This document shows, in pieces, positions 50,709 to 59,928 of a DNA stretch of 64,000 bases. The notes beneath the pieces were generated by a model. It ran no database searches, was not told where the DNA came from, and saw nothing but the letters and a program-made list of their open reading frames with translations. Positions within the stretch are counted from its first letter, which is position 1; the number at the start of each line of letters is the position of its first letter. A program made the position numbers and the translations under genes. This stretch comes from Shewanella phaeophyticola (GTDB taxonomy: Bacteria > Pseudomonadota > Gammaproteobacteria > Enterobacterales > Shewanellaceae), in NCBI RefSeq assembly GCF_025398315.1, contig NZ_JAODOQ010000001.1, positions 124,001 to 188,000 on the forward strand, read 5' to 3'.

Positions 50709-50724
50709 TGTGTGCAAGTTCACA
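50709..50724. promoter_or_regulatory. CRP-like site upstream of putA
   Basis: TGTGT-GCAAGT-TCACA matches TGTGA-N6-TCACA at nine of ten positions. A TGTATAAT element (50732-50739) follows, 110 bp before the putA start. CRP or FNR-type control of proline use is plausible. Confidence 0.5.
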
Positions 50725-50849
50725 TTTTGAATGTATAATCGCCGAAAATCAGATCGTACATTGTATACAAAATAAAATATTCGTGAATACAGTGTCCATA
50801 AATCACCACCATAACCATCCTTAACCTGACCTAGATGGAAGCGAATACT

Positions 50850-53800
50850 ATGTTCAAAGCGAGTGAAGTACTGGGCGGTCGTTATGACAATGCCACTCTA
50901 GAGGAACTGTTTCGTGCAGTGACGAACAACTACATTGTTGATGAAGAGCAATACTTGTCTGAGTTAATTAAGCTTGTGCCATCGTCAGAACAAGACATTA
51001 AACAAGTCACTCATCGTGCCCATGAGCTTGTGAGCAAAGTGCGTCAGTTTGAGAAAAAAGGCTTAATGGTGGGTATTGATGCCTTCTTGCAGCAATACAG
51101 CTTAGAAACACAAGAAGGCATTATCTTAATGTGTTTAGCAGAAGCCTTATTGCGCATTCCAGATGCGGAAACGGCGGATGCATTAATTGAAGATAAATTG
51201 TCAGGTGCGAAGTGGGATGAACATTTAAACAAAAGTGGTTCTGTGTTAGTTAACGCGTCTACTTGGGGCTTAATGTTAACCGGTCGTATCGTTAAATTAG
51301 ACCGTAATATGGATGGCACGCCAAGCAACCTATTGAAGCGTCTTGTTAATCGCGTGGGCGAGCCGATGATCCGCCAAGCCATGCTTGCCGCAATGAAAAT
51401 CATGGGCAAGCAATTTGTATTAGGCCGCGATGTCAAAGAAGGGCTTAAAAACAGCGAAGCAAAACGTAAGTTAGGCTATACCCACAGTTATGACATGCTC
51501 GGCGAAGCGGCATTAACCACATTAGATGCGCAAAAATATTTTATTGATTATAGCAATGCGATCCGTGAATTAGGCGCGCTGCAATACGATGAGTCAGACT
51601 CGCCAAGACCGACGATTTCAATCAAGCTTTCGGCTTTGCACCCTCGTTATGAAGTGGCAAACGAAGACCGTGTATTAACCGAATTATACGACACTGTTAT
51701 TAAGCTCATTGTCCAGGCGCGTGAACTGAACATTGGTATTTCTATCGATGCTGAAGAAGTGGATCGCCTTGAGTTATCACTCACTCTATTTAAACAGTTG
51801 TATCAGTCTGAAGCCGCTAAAGGTTGGGGCTTATTAGGCATTGTTGTGCAGGCTTATTCAAAGCGTTGTTTACCCACACTATGTTGGCTAACGCGTTTGG
51901 CGAAAGAACAAGGTGATGAAATTCCACTGCGTTTAGTTAAAGGGGCGTATTGGGACAGTGAGCTTAAATGGGCGCAGCAAGCGGGTGAAGCAGGCTACCC
52001 ACTGTTTACTCGTAAAGCGGGTACCGATGTGTCGTACTTAGCTTGCGCGCGTTATTTATTGTCTGACACCACCCGCGGTGCTATTTATCCTCAATTTGCG
52101 ACTCACAATGCCCAAACTGTTGCCAGTATTGATTTGATGGCTGGCGATCGTTTGTACGAGTTTCAACGCTTACATGGAATGGGCCAAGAGCTATACGACA
52201 CCATGCTGGCTGAAAGCGGTGCCAAAGCGGTCCGCATATATGCGCCAATTGGTGCCCACAAAGACTTATTGCCCTACTTGGTGCGCCGTTTACTTGAAAA
52301 TGGTGCCAATACGTCGTTTGTGCATAAGCTCGTTGATCCAAATACCCCAATAGACAGCTTAGTGGTACACCCTTTGGTCACGCTATTAGGTTACAAGAGC
52401 TTAGCAAATCATAAAATTGTTCAACCAGCTGATATTTTCGGTGCAGAACGTAAAAACTCTAAAGGATTAAACATGAACATTATTTCTGAATCAGAGCCAT
52501 TTTTTGCTGCAATCGATACCTTTAGCAACACTCAATGGACTGCTGGCTCATTAGTTAATGGCAAAATCTTACCGGGTGAAGTGCAAACCGTTGTGAGCCC
52601 ATTTAATACTGAATTAACGGTAGGCACAGTTGCATTTGCCGACGCAAACGCGATTGAGCAAGCCATAGCAGGTGCTGATGCCGCATTTACCAGTTGGACA
52701 CGAACTCCCGTTGGCACTCGTGCGAACGCACTGCAAAAATTAGCTGACTTATTAGAAGAAAACCGTGAAGAATTGATTGCATTGTGTACCCGCGAAGCTG
52801 GTAAGAGCATTCAAGACGGTATTGATGAAGTGCGCGAAGCCGTCGATTTTTGCCGTTACTATGCAGTGCAAGCTAAAAAGATGATGGCTAAGCCTGAGTT
52901 ACTTCCTGGCTCAACAGGTGAGTTAAACGAACTGTTTTTACAAGGTCGCGGTATTTTTGTGTGTATTAGCCCTTGGAACTTCCCATTAGCGATTTTCTTA
53001 GGTCAGGTATCAGCAGCACTAGCCGCAGGTAACACGGTGATTGCTAAACCTGCAGAGCAAACGTGTTTAGTCGGTTTCCGTGCAGTGCAATTAGCTCACC
53101 AGGCGGGTATTCCGACTGACGTATTACAGTTTTTACCCGGTACGGGTGCTGTGGTGGGGTCGGCGATTTCAGCTGATGAACGTATTGGTGGTGTATGTTT
53201 TACTGGTTCAACGGGCACGGCTAAACTAATTAACCGTACTTTGGCAAATCGTGATGGTGCCATTATTCCATTGATTGCTGAAACCGGTGGCCAAAATGCC
53301 ATGGTGGTTGACTCTACTTCTCAACCAGAGCAAGTGGTTAACGATGTCGTTTCGTCATCATTTACCAGTGCAGGTCAACGTTGTTCGGCGTTACGTGTGT
53401 TGTTTTTACAAGAAGACATTGCCGATCGCGTCATTGAGGTGATGAAAGGCGCCATGGAGCAATTAACCATTGGCGACCCAAGCTCAGTGAAAACCGATGT
53501 GGGTCCAGTGATCGATGCCACTGCAAAAGCGAATTTAAATGCGCATATTGATCACATCAGCCAAGTGGGTAAGTTACTTAATAAGCTTGAGCTGCCAGAG
53601 GGCACTGAAAACGGTCACTTTGTGGCGCCGACCGCTGTTGAAATTGATTCAATTAAATTACTAGAGAAAGAACACTTTGGTCCTATTTTACATGTGATTC
53701 GGTACAAGGCTGCCGATCTTGCTAAAGTGATTGATGAAATCAACAGCACAGGTTTTGGCTTAACATTGGGGATCCACAGCCGTAATGAAGGTCATGCATT

Positions 53801-54029
53801 ATCGTTAGCCGATAAAGTGAATGTGGGTAACGTGTACATTAACCGTAACCAAATTGGTGCAGTGGTTGGCGTGCAACCATTTGGCGGCCAGGGATTATCT
53901 GGTACTGGTCCTAAAGCCGGTGGTTCACACTACTTAACGCGTTTTGTGACAGAAAAGACCCGCACTAATAACATTACCGCAATTGGTGGTAATGCAACGT
54001 TATTGTCGTTAGGCGATGCTGACGAGTAA
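50850..54029 (+). CDS. putA: Bifunctional proline dehydrogenase / glutamate-gamma-semialdehyde dehydrogenase PutA
   Basis: A 1059-residue enzyme converting proline to glutamate. The FAD-linked proline dehydrogenase part covers about 80-480 (DAEEVDRLELSL, RLVKGAYWDSE, ATHNAQTVAS). The NAD-linked aldehyde dehydrogenase covers about 570-1040, with ISPWNFPLAIF, Glu in ETGGQNAMVV and catalytic Cys in SAGQRCSALRVL. It lacks the ribbon-helix-helix DNA-binding start of E. coli PutA (1320 residues), so it is not a self-regulating repressor. I use ATG 50850, behind GGAAG, not the ATG 15 bases upstream. No lesion disturbs this long gene. Confidence 0.95.
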   Translation: MFKASEVLGGRYDNATLEELFRAVTNNYIVDEEQYLSELIKLVPSSEQDIKQVTHRAHELVSKVRQFEKKGLMVGIDAFLQQYSLETQEGIILMCLAEALLRIPDAETADALIEDKLSGAKWDEHLNKSGSVLVNASTWGLMLTGRIVKLDRNMDGTPSNLLKRLVNRVGEPMIRQAMLAAMKIMGKQFVLGRDVKEGLKNSEAKRKLGYTHSYDMLGEAALTTLDAQKYFIDYSNAIRELGALQYDESDSPRPTISIKLSALHPRYEVANEDRVLTELYDTVIKLIVQARELNIGISIDAEEVDRLELSLTLFKQLYQSEAAKGWGLLGIVVQAYSKRCLPTLCWLTRLAKEQGDEIPLRLVKGAYWDSELKWAQQAGEAGYPLFTRKAGTDVSYLACARYLLSDTTRGAIYPQFATHNAQTVASIDLMAGDRLYEFQRLHGMGQELYDTMLAESGAKAVRIYAPIGAHKDLLPYLVRRLLENGANTSFVHKLVDPNTPIDSLVVHPLVTLLGYKSLANHKIVQPADIFGAERKNSKGLNMNIISESEPFFAAIDTFSNTQWTAGSLVNGKILPGEVQTVVSPFNTELTVGTVAFADANAIEQAIAGADAAFTSWTRTPVGTRANALQKLADLLEENREELIALCTREAGKSIQDGIDEVREAVDFCRYYAVQAKKMMAKPELLPGSTGELNELFLQGRGIFVCISPWNFPLAIFLGQVSAALAAGNTVIAKPAEQTCLVGFRAVQLAHQAGIPTDVLQFLPGTGAVVGSAISADERIGGVCFTGSTGTAKLINRTLANRDGAIIPLIAETGGQNAMVVDSTSQPEQVVNDVVSSSFTSAGQRCSALRVLFLQEDIADRVIEVMKGAMEQLTIGDPSSVKTDVGPVIDATAKANLNAHIDHISQVGKLLNKLELPEGTENGHFVAPTAVEIDSIKLLEKEHFGPILHVIRYKAADLAKVIDEINSTGFGLTLGIHSRNEGHALSLADKVNVGNVYINRNQIGAVVGVQPFGGQGLSGTGPKAGGSHYLTRFVTEKTRTNNITAIGGNATLLSLGDADE

Positions 54030-54052
54030 GTCATAAAGCCATTATGCTGAAT

Positions 54053-54076
54053 AGCCCACGTTTAAGTGGGCTTTTT
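54053..54076 (+). terminator. Terminator of putA
   Basis: An AGCCCAC / GTGGGCT stem is followed by T's, 23 bases after the stop. Confidence 0.88.
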
Positions 54077-54084
54077 AATGCCCG

Positions 54085-54369
54085 CTAATGTTGAGTGGGA
54101 ACATTATTGCGTTTTAAACCACGGTTAACGTTTGTGCACATTTTGGCAAAGCGACTGATATCACCGAGTGTAGGAGTAATCCCTTGAGCCATGGCGGCTT
54201 CCCAATAATTGATTTCAGCGTCGACTAAATCGAGTAACTTTTTAGGGCAACCGACACAAGTATTATTTGGCTCACAGCGAAAGATATCAGGCTGATCAAG
54301 TGGGAAGCTGGCTTTTACTTGAGAGATGAGTTGTTTCATTGCCGTCATTCTGTCTGGCTTATGTAACAT
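54085..54369 (-). CDS. Small conserved cysteine-containing protein of unknown function
   Basis: A 94-residue soluble protein with CEPNNTCVGCPKKLLDLVDAE; the C-x5-C-x2-C grouping, with a further Cys in AKMCTNVNRGLKR, could bind zinc or an Fe-S cluster. No membrane segment or signal. It is convergent to putA and divergent from nhaC. I know it only as a hypothetical of this kind; no function can be named. Confidence 0.65.
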   Translation of the reverse strand: MLHKPDRMTAMKQLISQVKASFPLDQPDIFRCEPNNTCVGCPKKLLDLVDAEINYWEAAMAQGITPTLGDISRFAKMCTNVNRGLKRNNVPTQH

Positions 54370-54713
54370 AGTTTCACCTTATGGATGTCGATGAACTTTT
54401 GTAACGTTAACAAATCGGCATTAGGTTAGTGTTAATTTAAATCAAGTTTGAGTGAAATTAATGGGAGAGTCTGATTAAATTTTGTAGAAGTTTACCTGCT
54501 TAATGATAAATAATGCTTTGGCAGCAAAGAAGTCTAGACGTCTAGATTGACATAAGCAAAAAGTTCTCTTATTCTTGGCGCAACTTGTTAAGATGTGACT
54601 GCAATATTTAGTTTGTGCCCCAGAGCCACTAGATAATACCGATGACCGAGATTGTGTCGTACTCGCTTTTCTCATCCGACAACCCCAAATCGTTAAGATA
54701 AAGAGAGATTACT
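54370..54713. promoter_or_regulatory. Regulatory region of nhaC with a 14 bp palindrome against the -35 box
   Basis: The perfect palindrome TCTAGACGTCTAGA (54533-54546) directly abuts a consensus -35 TTGACA (54547-54552), with a -10-like TTATTC about 17 bases on. This is a typical operator position for a repressor that blocks polymerase. The rest of the 340 bp gap shows nothing else. Confidence 0.6.
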
Positions 54714-56059
54714 TTGACCACACCAATTCAATCATCCACGACAGCTGTTAAAACTCCTGCTTCGTTTGTGGCGTTATTACCCTTATTTGTATTTTTAGGT
54801 TTATTTATTGGCGCTGGCTTATACTTTCAAAGCCAAGGTATCGATTATGCGTTTTATCAATTACCGAGCGTAATCGCCATTTTGCCGGCCATTGTATTGG
54901 CCATATTGTTATCTAAGCAGAAAATTAACCAAGCAATTGAAACGTTTATTGAAGGCATTGGCCACAGCAATATCATTGCAATGTGTTTAATCTATTTGCT
55001 CGCGGGTGCTTTTGCTGCAGTGGCTAAAGCAACGGGGGGTGTCGATGCGACCGTCGCCTTAGGTTTATCGTTTATTCCGTCTAATTTATTGCTGCCAGGC
55101 TTTTTTGTAATAGCAGCATTCATTGCCACGTCAATGGGTACCTCAATGGGAATGCCATTGCTGCGGTTGCACCTGTCGCGCTAGGTGTTGCTGATCAAGC
55201 TCAAATTGATTACGCATTAATGGCGGGCGCAGTGATGTCGGGTGCATTATTTGGCGATAACTTATCGATTATTTCAGATACCACTATCGCGGCAACTCGT
55301 ACGCAAGGCTGTGAAATGAAAGACAAGTTTCGTGAAAATTTAGTCTTTTCTATTCCAGCATCAATCATCACCTTGGTGTTGTTTGCCCTCGCAGGCCAAG
55401 GCCAGGCAGACATTGTTGCTCAAGATATTGATTTGCTGAAAGTGGTTCCATATTTAACGATTTTAGTGCTTGCAGTTGCAGGACTTAACGTATTTGTGGT
55501 GTTGTCTTTAGGCATTGTACTTGCCGGCGCCACAGGGGTGTTTACTTCAGAATATACCGTTATCCAAATGGGTAATGATATTTACACTGGTTTTACTAAC
55601 ATGCAGGAAATTTTTATTCTGTCGATGTTAGTGGGTGGTTTAGCCGCGCTAATGCAGCAACAAGGTGGATTGACCTTTGTCAGTCAAATCATTGAGAAAC
55701 TGATTCGTCGTTTTTCAAAAGCCAGTGGTGAAGCGTCAAGCCGCGCGGCAGAATTAGGTATGGCGACCATTGTTGCGGCAACCAATACCTGTGTGGCAAA
55801 CAATACGGTATCAATTGTTGTTACTGGTGATATTGCCAAAGAACTCGCTGAAAAACACGGCGTAACACCTAAACGTGCTGCCAGTATTCTGGATATTTTC
55901 TCTTGTATTATTCAAGGGTTAATTCCCCACGGAGCTCAAGCATTGCTGATAGCATCGGTATTTACCATTAGCCCATTAACTGCAATCTCAAACGCATGGT
56001 ATTGTATGGTGTTAGCCGTTACTGCCGTGGCAATTGTGATTTTGCGAAAGCGAACTTAA
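54714..56059 (+). CDS. nhaC: Na+/H+ antiporter, NhaC family, frame broken once
   Basis: Reconstructed length is 447 residues with about eleven membrane helices. Family blocks: GTSMG-x-IAAVAPVALGVA, SGALFGDNLSIISDTTIAATRTQGC, and ATNTCVANNTVSIVVTGDIAKEL. It exports sodium in exchange for protons at the inner membrane. The start is TTG at 54714, behind GAGAG. The frame breaks at 55148-55156 (GGGAATGCCATT where a GGGCC-type sequence would fit). The conserved halves on both sides argue that the protein is intact in the organism. Confidence 0.82.
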
Positions 56060-56092
56060 TCAGTAGCAAGCTTCATTTATAATTGATACAAG

Positions 56093-56123
56093 CATGCCCA
56101 ACCCCAAACGGTTGGGCATGTTG
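56093..56123 (+). terminator. Terminator of nhaC
   Basis: A GCATGCCCAAC / GTTGGGCATG stem is followed by a T-rich tail, about 35 bases after the stop. Confidence 0.8.
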
Positions 56124-56196
56124 TTATTTGCTTTAAATTTAGCCGCTAACGGGTTAGTATTTGCCTCCTTTTTAATATAAGCATGATCAGTATCAA

Positions 56197-56889
56197 GTGA
56201 TATCTAGAACTCGAAATTACGACTTGCACCTAGTGATTGTGTTGATGTCTTTAGCCGCAGCAGTGATTTCCTCATTTGGGGTCGGCAGTGCATTACTGGC
56301 TGATGCTGGCGAGATCAGCGTTGATATGCTGATGACCCGTCCTGACACGTTGGGTGATTATATGAACTCGCCGCTGGCGGTGGTGTTTAATTTGTCGTTG
56401 TTAGCCGCTGGCGCTTGCTTGTTGCTGGCTATGGTTGCAGTATTTCATACCTATCAAGATGGACTCAGTCGCTACTTGGCTATGATGGGGGGGATTGTGG
56501 GGGCGAGCATTATTTTGATGGGCGTGTTTCCGATTAACTTTTTAGATATCCACCGCAAAGTGTCTACGTTGTATTTGTTTAGTTCCATTGTACTGCATTG
56601 TGTATGTGTTTTAGATTACTTTAAACCCGGCAGTACCATGAATAAGCGCATGTTGGCGTTTACTATTATGGCGTTGTTCAGTGGTGGCTTGTTATTGTTA
56701 CTGTTAGATTGGAATTTACTCGACTTTCCTGAGTGCTCGGCTTACATGCCGCAGTATTGTGGTGTGCCTTTAGCGATGTGGTCGTTAACTCAAGCCAATA
56801 TTTTATGGTGTGTTTGTTTGAGTTTTCACATGATGAAAGCCATTAAAGCTCAGCAAAAAGTGGTTTATAAGTGGCTCGAAAACTATTAG
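56197..56889 (+). CDS. DUF998 membrane protein
   Basis: A 230-residue protein with six hydrophobic segments: LVIVLMSLAAAVISSFGVGSA, PLAVVFNLSLLAAGACLLLAM, YLAMMGGIVGASIILMGVFPINF and three more. GVFP in the loop is characteristic of DUF998. Function unknown. The start is uncertain: the frame opens with GTG at 56197, but an ATG at 56183 one frame away would give MISIK- followed by the same protein if one base were missing near 56198. It is followed 27 bp later by rluF. Confidence 0.7.
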   Translation: MISRTRNYDLHLVIVLMSLAAAVISSFGVGSALLADAGEISVDMLMTRPDTLGDYMNSPLAVVFNLSLLAAGACLLLAMVAVFHTYQDGLSRYLAMMGGIVGASIILMGVFPINFLDIHRKVSTLYLFSSIVLHCVCVLDYFKPGSTMNKRMLAFTIMALFSGGLLLLLLDWNLLDFPECSAYMPQYCGVPLAMWSLTQANILWCVCLSFHMMKAIKAQQKVVYKWLENY

Positions 56890-56916
56890 TTTTTAATTTA
56901 AAGGTAACTCTAGGCT

Positions 56917-57618
56917 ATGTCTTTGGTTCGCATTAGTCATTATTTGGCCTTATGTGGTGTTGCGTCACGTCGCCAGGCTTCGCGGTTAATTGAGAGCGGA
57001 ACCGTTACCATAAACCAGCAGCGGGCTAACCATAGCGACCGCGTCGATAGCTCAACGTTGCTTAATATTTGTGTTAATGGCCAATCTGTGTCAGCTCCAC
57101 AACAAAAGCAATATTGGCTGTACCATAAGCCCGTCGGTATTGATTGCCGTTTATTGATTAACGACCCCAACAGTTTACTTCATTTACTTCCCGCAAGCCC
57201 AAGGCTGTATCCCGCAGGGCGTTTAGATAAAAACTCGCGTGGTTTATTACTGTTAACCAATGATGGCGAGCTTACTCAAAGGTTAATGCATCCAGATTTT
57301 CATCACAGTAAAACTTATGTAGTACAGGTGGATAAACCGCTCACGGCTGAGTTTTTAAATGATATGGCACAAGGAGTGAGTTATGCCGAGGTACAAACAA
57401 GGCCATGCGCCATAACGTTAGTTAACTCAACAACCTTTGAAATTGTGCTCACTCAAGGGTTAAATCGTCAAATAAGGCGCATGTGTCAGGCGTTGGGTTT
57501 TAAGGTGATTGATTTACTGAGAACAAAGCTCATGGCGGTGTGTTTAGATGATTTGCCAGAAAAAACAATGCGGCCAGTATCGGCCGCAGAGTTATTGATT
57601 TTACAGCAACTTAGTTAA
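56917..57618 (+). CDS. rluF: 23S rRNA pseudouridine synthase, RluF type
   Basis: A 233-residue RsuA-family enzyme. The N-terminal S4 domain is ISHYLALCGVASRRQASRLIESG, the catalytic Asp lies in PAGRLDKNSRGLLLLTNDG, and the late motif is QGLNRQIRRMCQALGFKV, closest to RluF. It isomerises uridine in 23S rRNA (U2604 in E. coli). RluB/RluE or RsuA would be alternatives, but the GLNRQIRRMC block favours RluF. Convergent to the S46 peptidase gene. Confidence 0.85.
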   Translation: MSLVRISHYLALCGVASRRQASRLIESGTVTINQQRANHSDRVDSSTLLNICVNGQSVSAPQQKQYWLYHKPVGIDCRLLINDPNSLLHLLPASPRLYPAGRLDKNSRGLLLLTNDGELTQRLMHPDFHHSKTYVVQVDKPLTAEFLNDMAQGVSYAEVQTRPCAITLVNSTTFEIVLTQGLNRQIRRMCQALGFKVIDLLRTKLMAVCLDDLPEKTMRPVSAAELLILQQLS

Positions 57619-57640
57619 AGAAACTGAGTTAATACAAGGA

Positions 57641-59797
57641 CTATTTGGCGATATCCATTTCAGCTAATAGGTTGTCAGCATTATCTAAATACTTCATCAC
57701 CCATAACATGTAGCGGCTATCAACTTGAATAGAACGATTGCTTTGAGCATCGTAACCCCAATCGCCAATAATGCTCTCGTATACGCCATCAAACAATAAA
57801 CCAACAAGTTCAGCACGACCATTTAAGGTGGGTGAGCCCGAGTTACCGCCTGTGGTATCGAGGGTCGACAAAAAGTTAACTGGCACAGAATCAATTGCCT
57901 TAACGTAGTAATCGCCATATTGCTTTTGCTTAATCAGTTCAAGTTGTTTAGCTGGTGCATCAAATGGATCTGCTCCAGTATCTTTAGCTAATAAGCCCTC
58001 TAGGCGAGTAAAGGGTACCGCCTGTAATCCATCTTGTGGCGAGTAACCTTTCACGTTACCCACAGTCACTCGTAAGCTTGAATTTGCATCAGCGTAAACT
58101 GGCTTACCTAGCTCACGGTTATAGGCAATGATGGCATCCATATATTGTGGACGCACTTTCATTAAGTCACCGCTTAACTGCTTTTCGGCTTTTTCGAGTG
58201 CCATGTCTGCATCATAGGTTTGTACTGCAAATTGAATAAAGGGATCGTTAGACGCTTTAAAGTCGGCAACTGATTTATTCATCCAGGCTAAACGCGTGTC
58301 TTTATCGTCTAGCTTGGTTTTGGCGTACATTTTGTCAAGTGTTTTCGCTAAGGCTTTAGCGTCAAACGTATCGGTAATACCAAATGCCTTATCTAATGAT
58401 GCAATGCGCTGCTGTGCAGGTAATGCAGCATAGCGAGTCAGTAAATCTGCTAATAACGCTTTATCAACACTGGCAGCATAGCGGCGATCGATTCGCTCCA
58501 TGCTTGAAGTAAAGTTAGTCATGTCGCGGTCTTGGTAACCAGGCTCGCGCGCCATATCGGCTAAGTTTTTCTCGTTTGCTAAGCGGTATAATTTACGTGC
58601 AGTGGTGACCATGGTGGTGTAGCCAATATAACCTAGTAATATGTCACGCTCTTGGTTTAGTTGGCTTTTAGCCACTAATTTCTCAAGGTTTGCTAAGGTT
58701 TCGCCGTACTTTTGCTGGCGTTGGTTATCTTGGCTAATCCAGCTTGCAAGATCACTTTCCACTTTTTTGCGATCGGTTAACATGGTTGATTTACCATAAA
58801 ACTCAATCATCGAAGTGAAGTTTTTAGCATAGTTAGCTAAGCCAGCAATTAAACTTTCGTACTTGATACGCTCGTCGCTGCCTTCAGGTGCGGTGTCTTT
58901 AATGATATCAATCATTGTCTCTTGCAGTTCTTTTGCATGAGGATAAGACCAATTAAACTGATTGTTCACTTCATCTGCGGTGCGATAACGGTTAGTGCGG
59001 CCAGGGTAGCCTGCCACCATCACAAAATCGCCATCACTCACGCCTTTGGCTGATACTTTTAAAAAGCTTTTGGGCTCATAAGGAACGTTGTCTTTACTAA
59101 AGTCGGCTGGCTTACCATCTTTTGATACATAAGCACGGTAAAACGAGAAATCACCGGTATGACGAGGCCACATCCAGTTGTCGATATCGCCGCCGTATTT
59201 ACCCACGCTGGCCGCTGGGTTATAGGCTAAACGCACATCGCGAATTTCAAGTTGTTTTACTAGGTAGTATTCTAAACCGCCGTGAAAACTATACACCTGG
59301 CAGCGGTAGCCATCTTCTTTTTCACACTCAGCGACTAAAGCTTTTTCTTGTAGCTCAATGCCTTTGTAAAAGTCATTGCCGACTTTATCCATTTGGCCAG
59401 CAGTCACTTTGTCTGTCACGTTGGTGACGTCTTCGGTAACAAAAATACGTGAGCCTGGTGTGGCTGGTAATTCTTCTGCATATGTTTTGGCTAAAAAGCC
59501 GTCTTTAAGTAGGTTTTTCTCTGGTGTGGAGTTGTACTGAATCGATCCATAAGCACAGTGATGGTTGGTAACCACCAACCCTTTAGGTGATACAAATGAT
59601 GCTGTACAACCGCCTAGGCTGATCACGGCATTCATTGGGAATTCTGTTAATTTTGAAATAGAGTCTGCGCTTATCTCTAACCCTTTTGCTTTTAGCTCAT
59701 CAGCCATTGCAGGTAATTGATGTGGTTGCCACATCCCTTCATCAGCCGAAGCACCAAAACTGGCGGCGATGGCGATGGTTAATAACCATTTTTTCAT
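57641..59797 (-). CDS. S46 family dipeptidyl-peptidase (DPP7 type)
   Basis: A 718-residue periplasmic peptidase. The signal peptide is MKKWLLTIAIAASFGASA. It has a chymotrypsin-like fold with His in TNHHCAYGS (about 80), Asp in the WPRHTGDFSFYRAYV region and Ser in TTGGNSGSPTLNG near the C terminus, and a helical insert of about 250 residues. S46 enzymes release N-terminal dipeptides. LLFDGVYES has Gly where the acid-specific DPP11 has Arg, so a hydrophobic P1 preference is likely. Together with the DPP IV-type enzyme at the other end of the window, it points to peptide scavenging. Confidence 0.92.
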   Translation of the reverse strand: MKKWLLTIAIAASFGASADEGMWQPHQLPAMADELKAKGLEISADSISKLTEFPMNAVISLGGCTASFVSPKGLVVTNHHCAYGSIQYNSTPEKNLLKDGFLAKTYAEELPATPGSRIFVTEDVTNVTDKVTAGQMDKVGNDFYKGIELQEKALVAECEKEDGYRCQVYSFHGGLEYYLVKQLEIRDVRLAYNPAASVGKYGGDIDNWMWPRHTGDFSFYRAYVSKDGKPADFSKDNVPYEPKSFLKVSAKGVSDGDFVMVAGYPGRTNRYRTADEVNNQFNWSYPHAKELQETMIDIIKDTAPEGSDERIKYESLIAGLANYAKNFTSMIEFYGKSTMLTDRKKVESDLASWISQDNQRQQKYGETLANLEKLVAKSQLNQERDILLGYIGYTTMVTTARKLYRLANEKNLADMAREPGYQDRDMTNFTSSMERIDRRYAASVDKALLADLLTRYAALPAQQRIASLDKAFGITDTFDAKALAKTLDKMYAKTKLDDKDTRLAWMNKSVADFKASNDPFIQFAVQTYDADMALEKAEKQLSGDLMKVRPQYMDAIIAYNRELGKPVYADANSSLRVTVGNVKGYSPQDGLQAVPFTRLEGLLAKDTGADPFDAPAKQLELIKQKQYGDYYVKAIDSVPVNFLSTLDTTGGNSGSPTLNGRAELVGLLFDGVYESIIGDWGYDAQSNRSIQVDSRYMLWVMKYLDNADNLLAEMDIAK

Positions 59798-59837
59798 TTT
59801 GATTAGTCCATTTAGGTTTTATTAGTTGCCCACAAAC

Positions 59838-59863
59838 AAAAAAGTCAGGCTAGGCCTGACTTT
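59838..59863 (-). terminator. Terminator of the aromatic permease gene
   Basis: On the minus strand an AAAGTCAGGCC / GGCCTGACTTT-type stem is followed by a T-run, between the permease stop and the S46 peptidase start. Confidence 0.85.
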
Positions 59864-59928
59864 AACAAAAGTTGTCACTTCATGGTAGCGCCTGAAAAAC
59901 TCGCTTACAAATGATTAACAGGCCTGAA

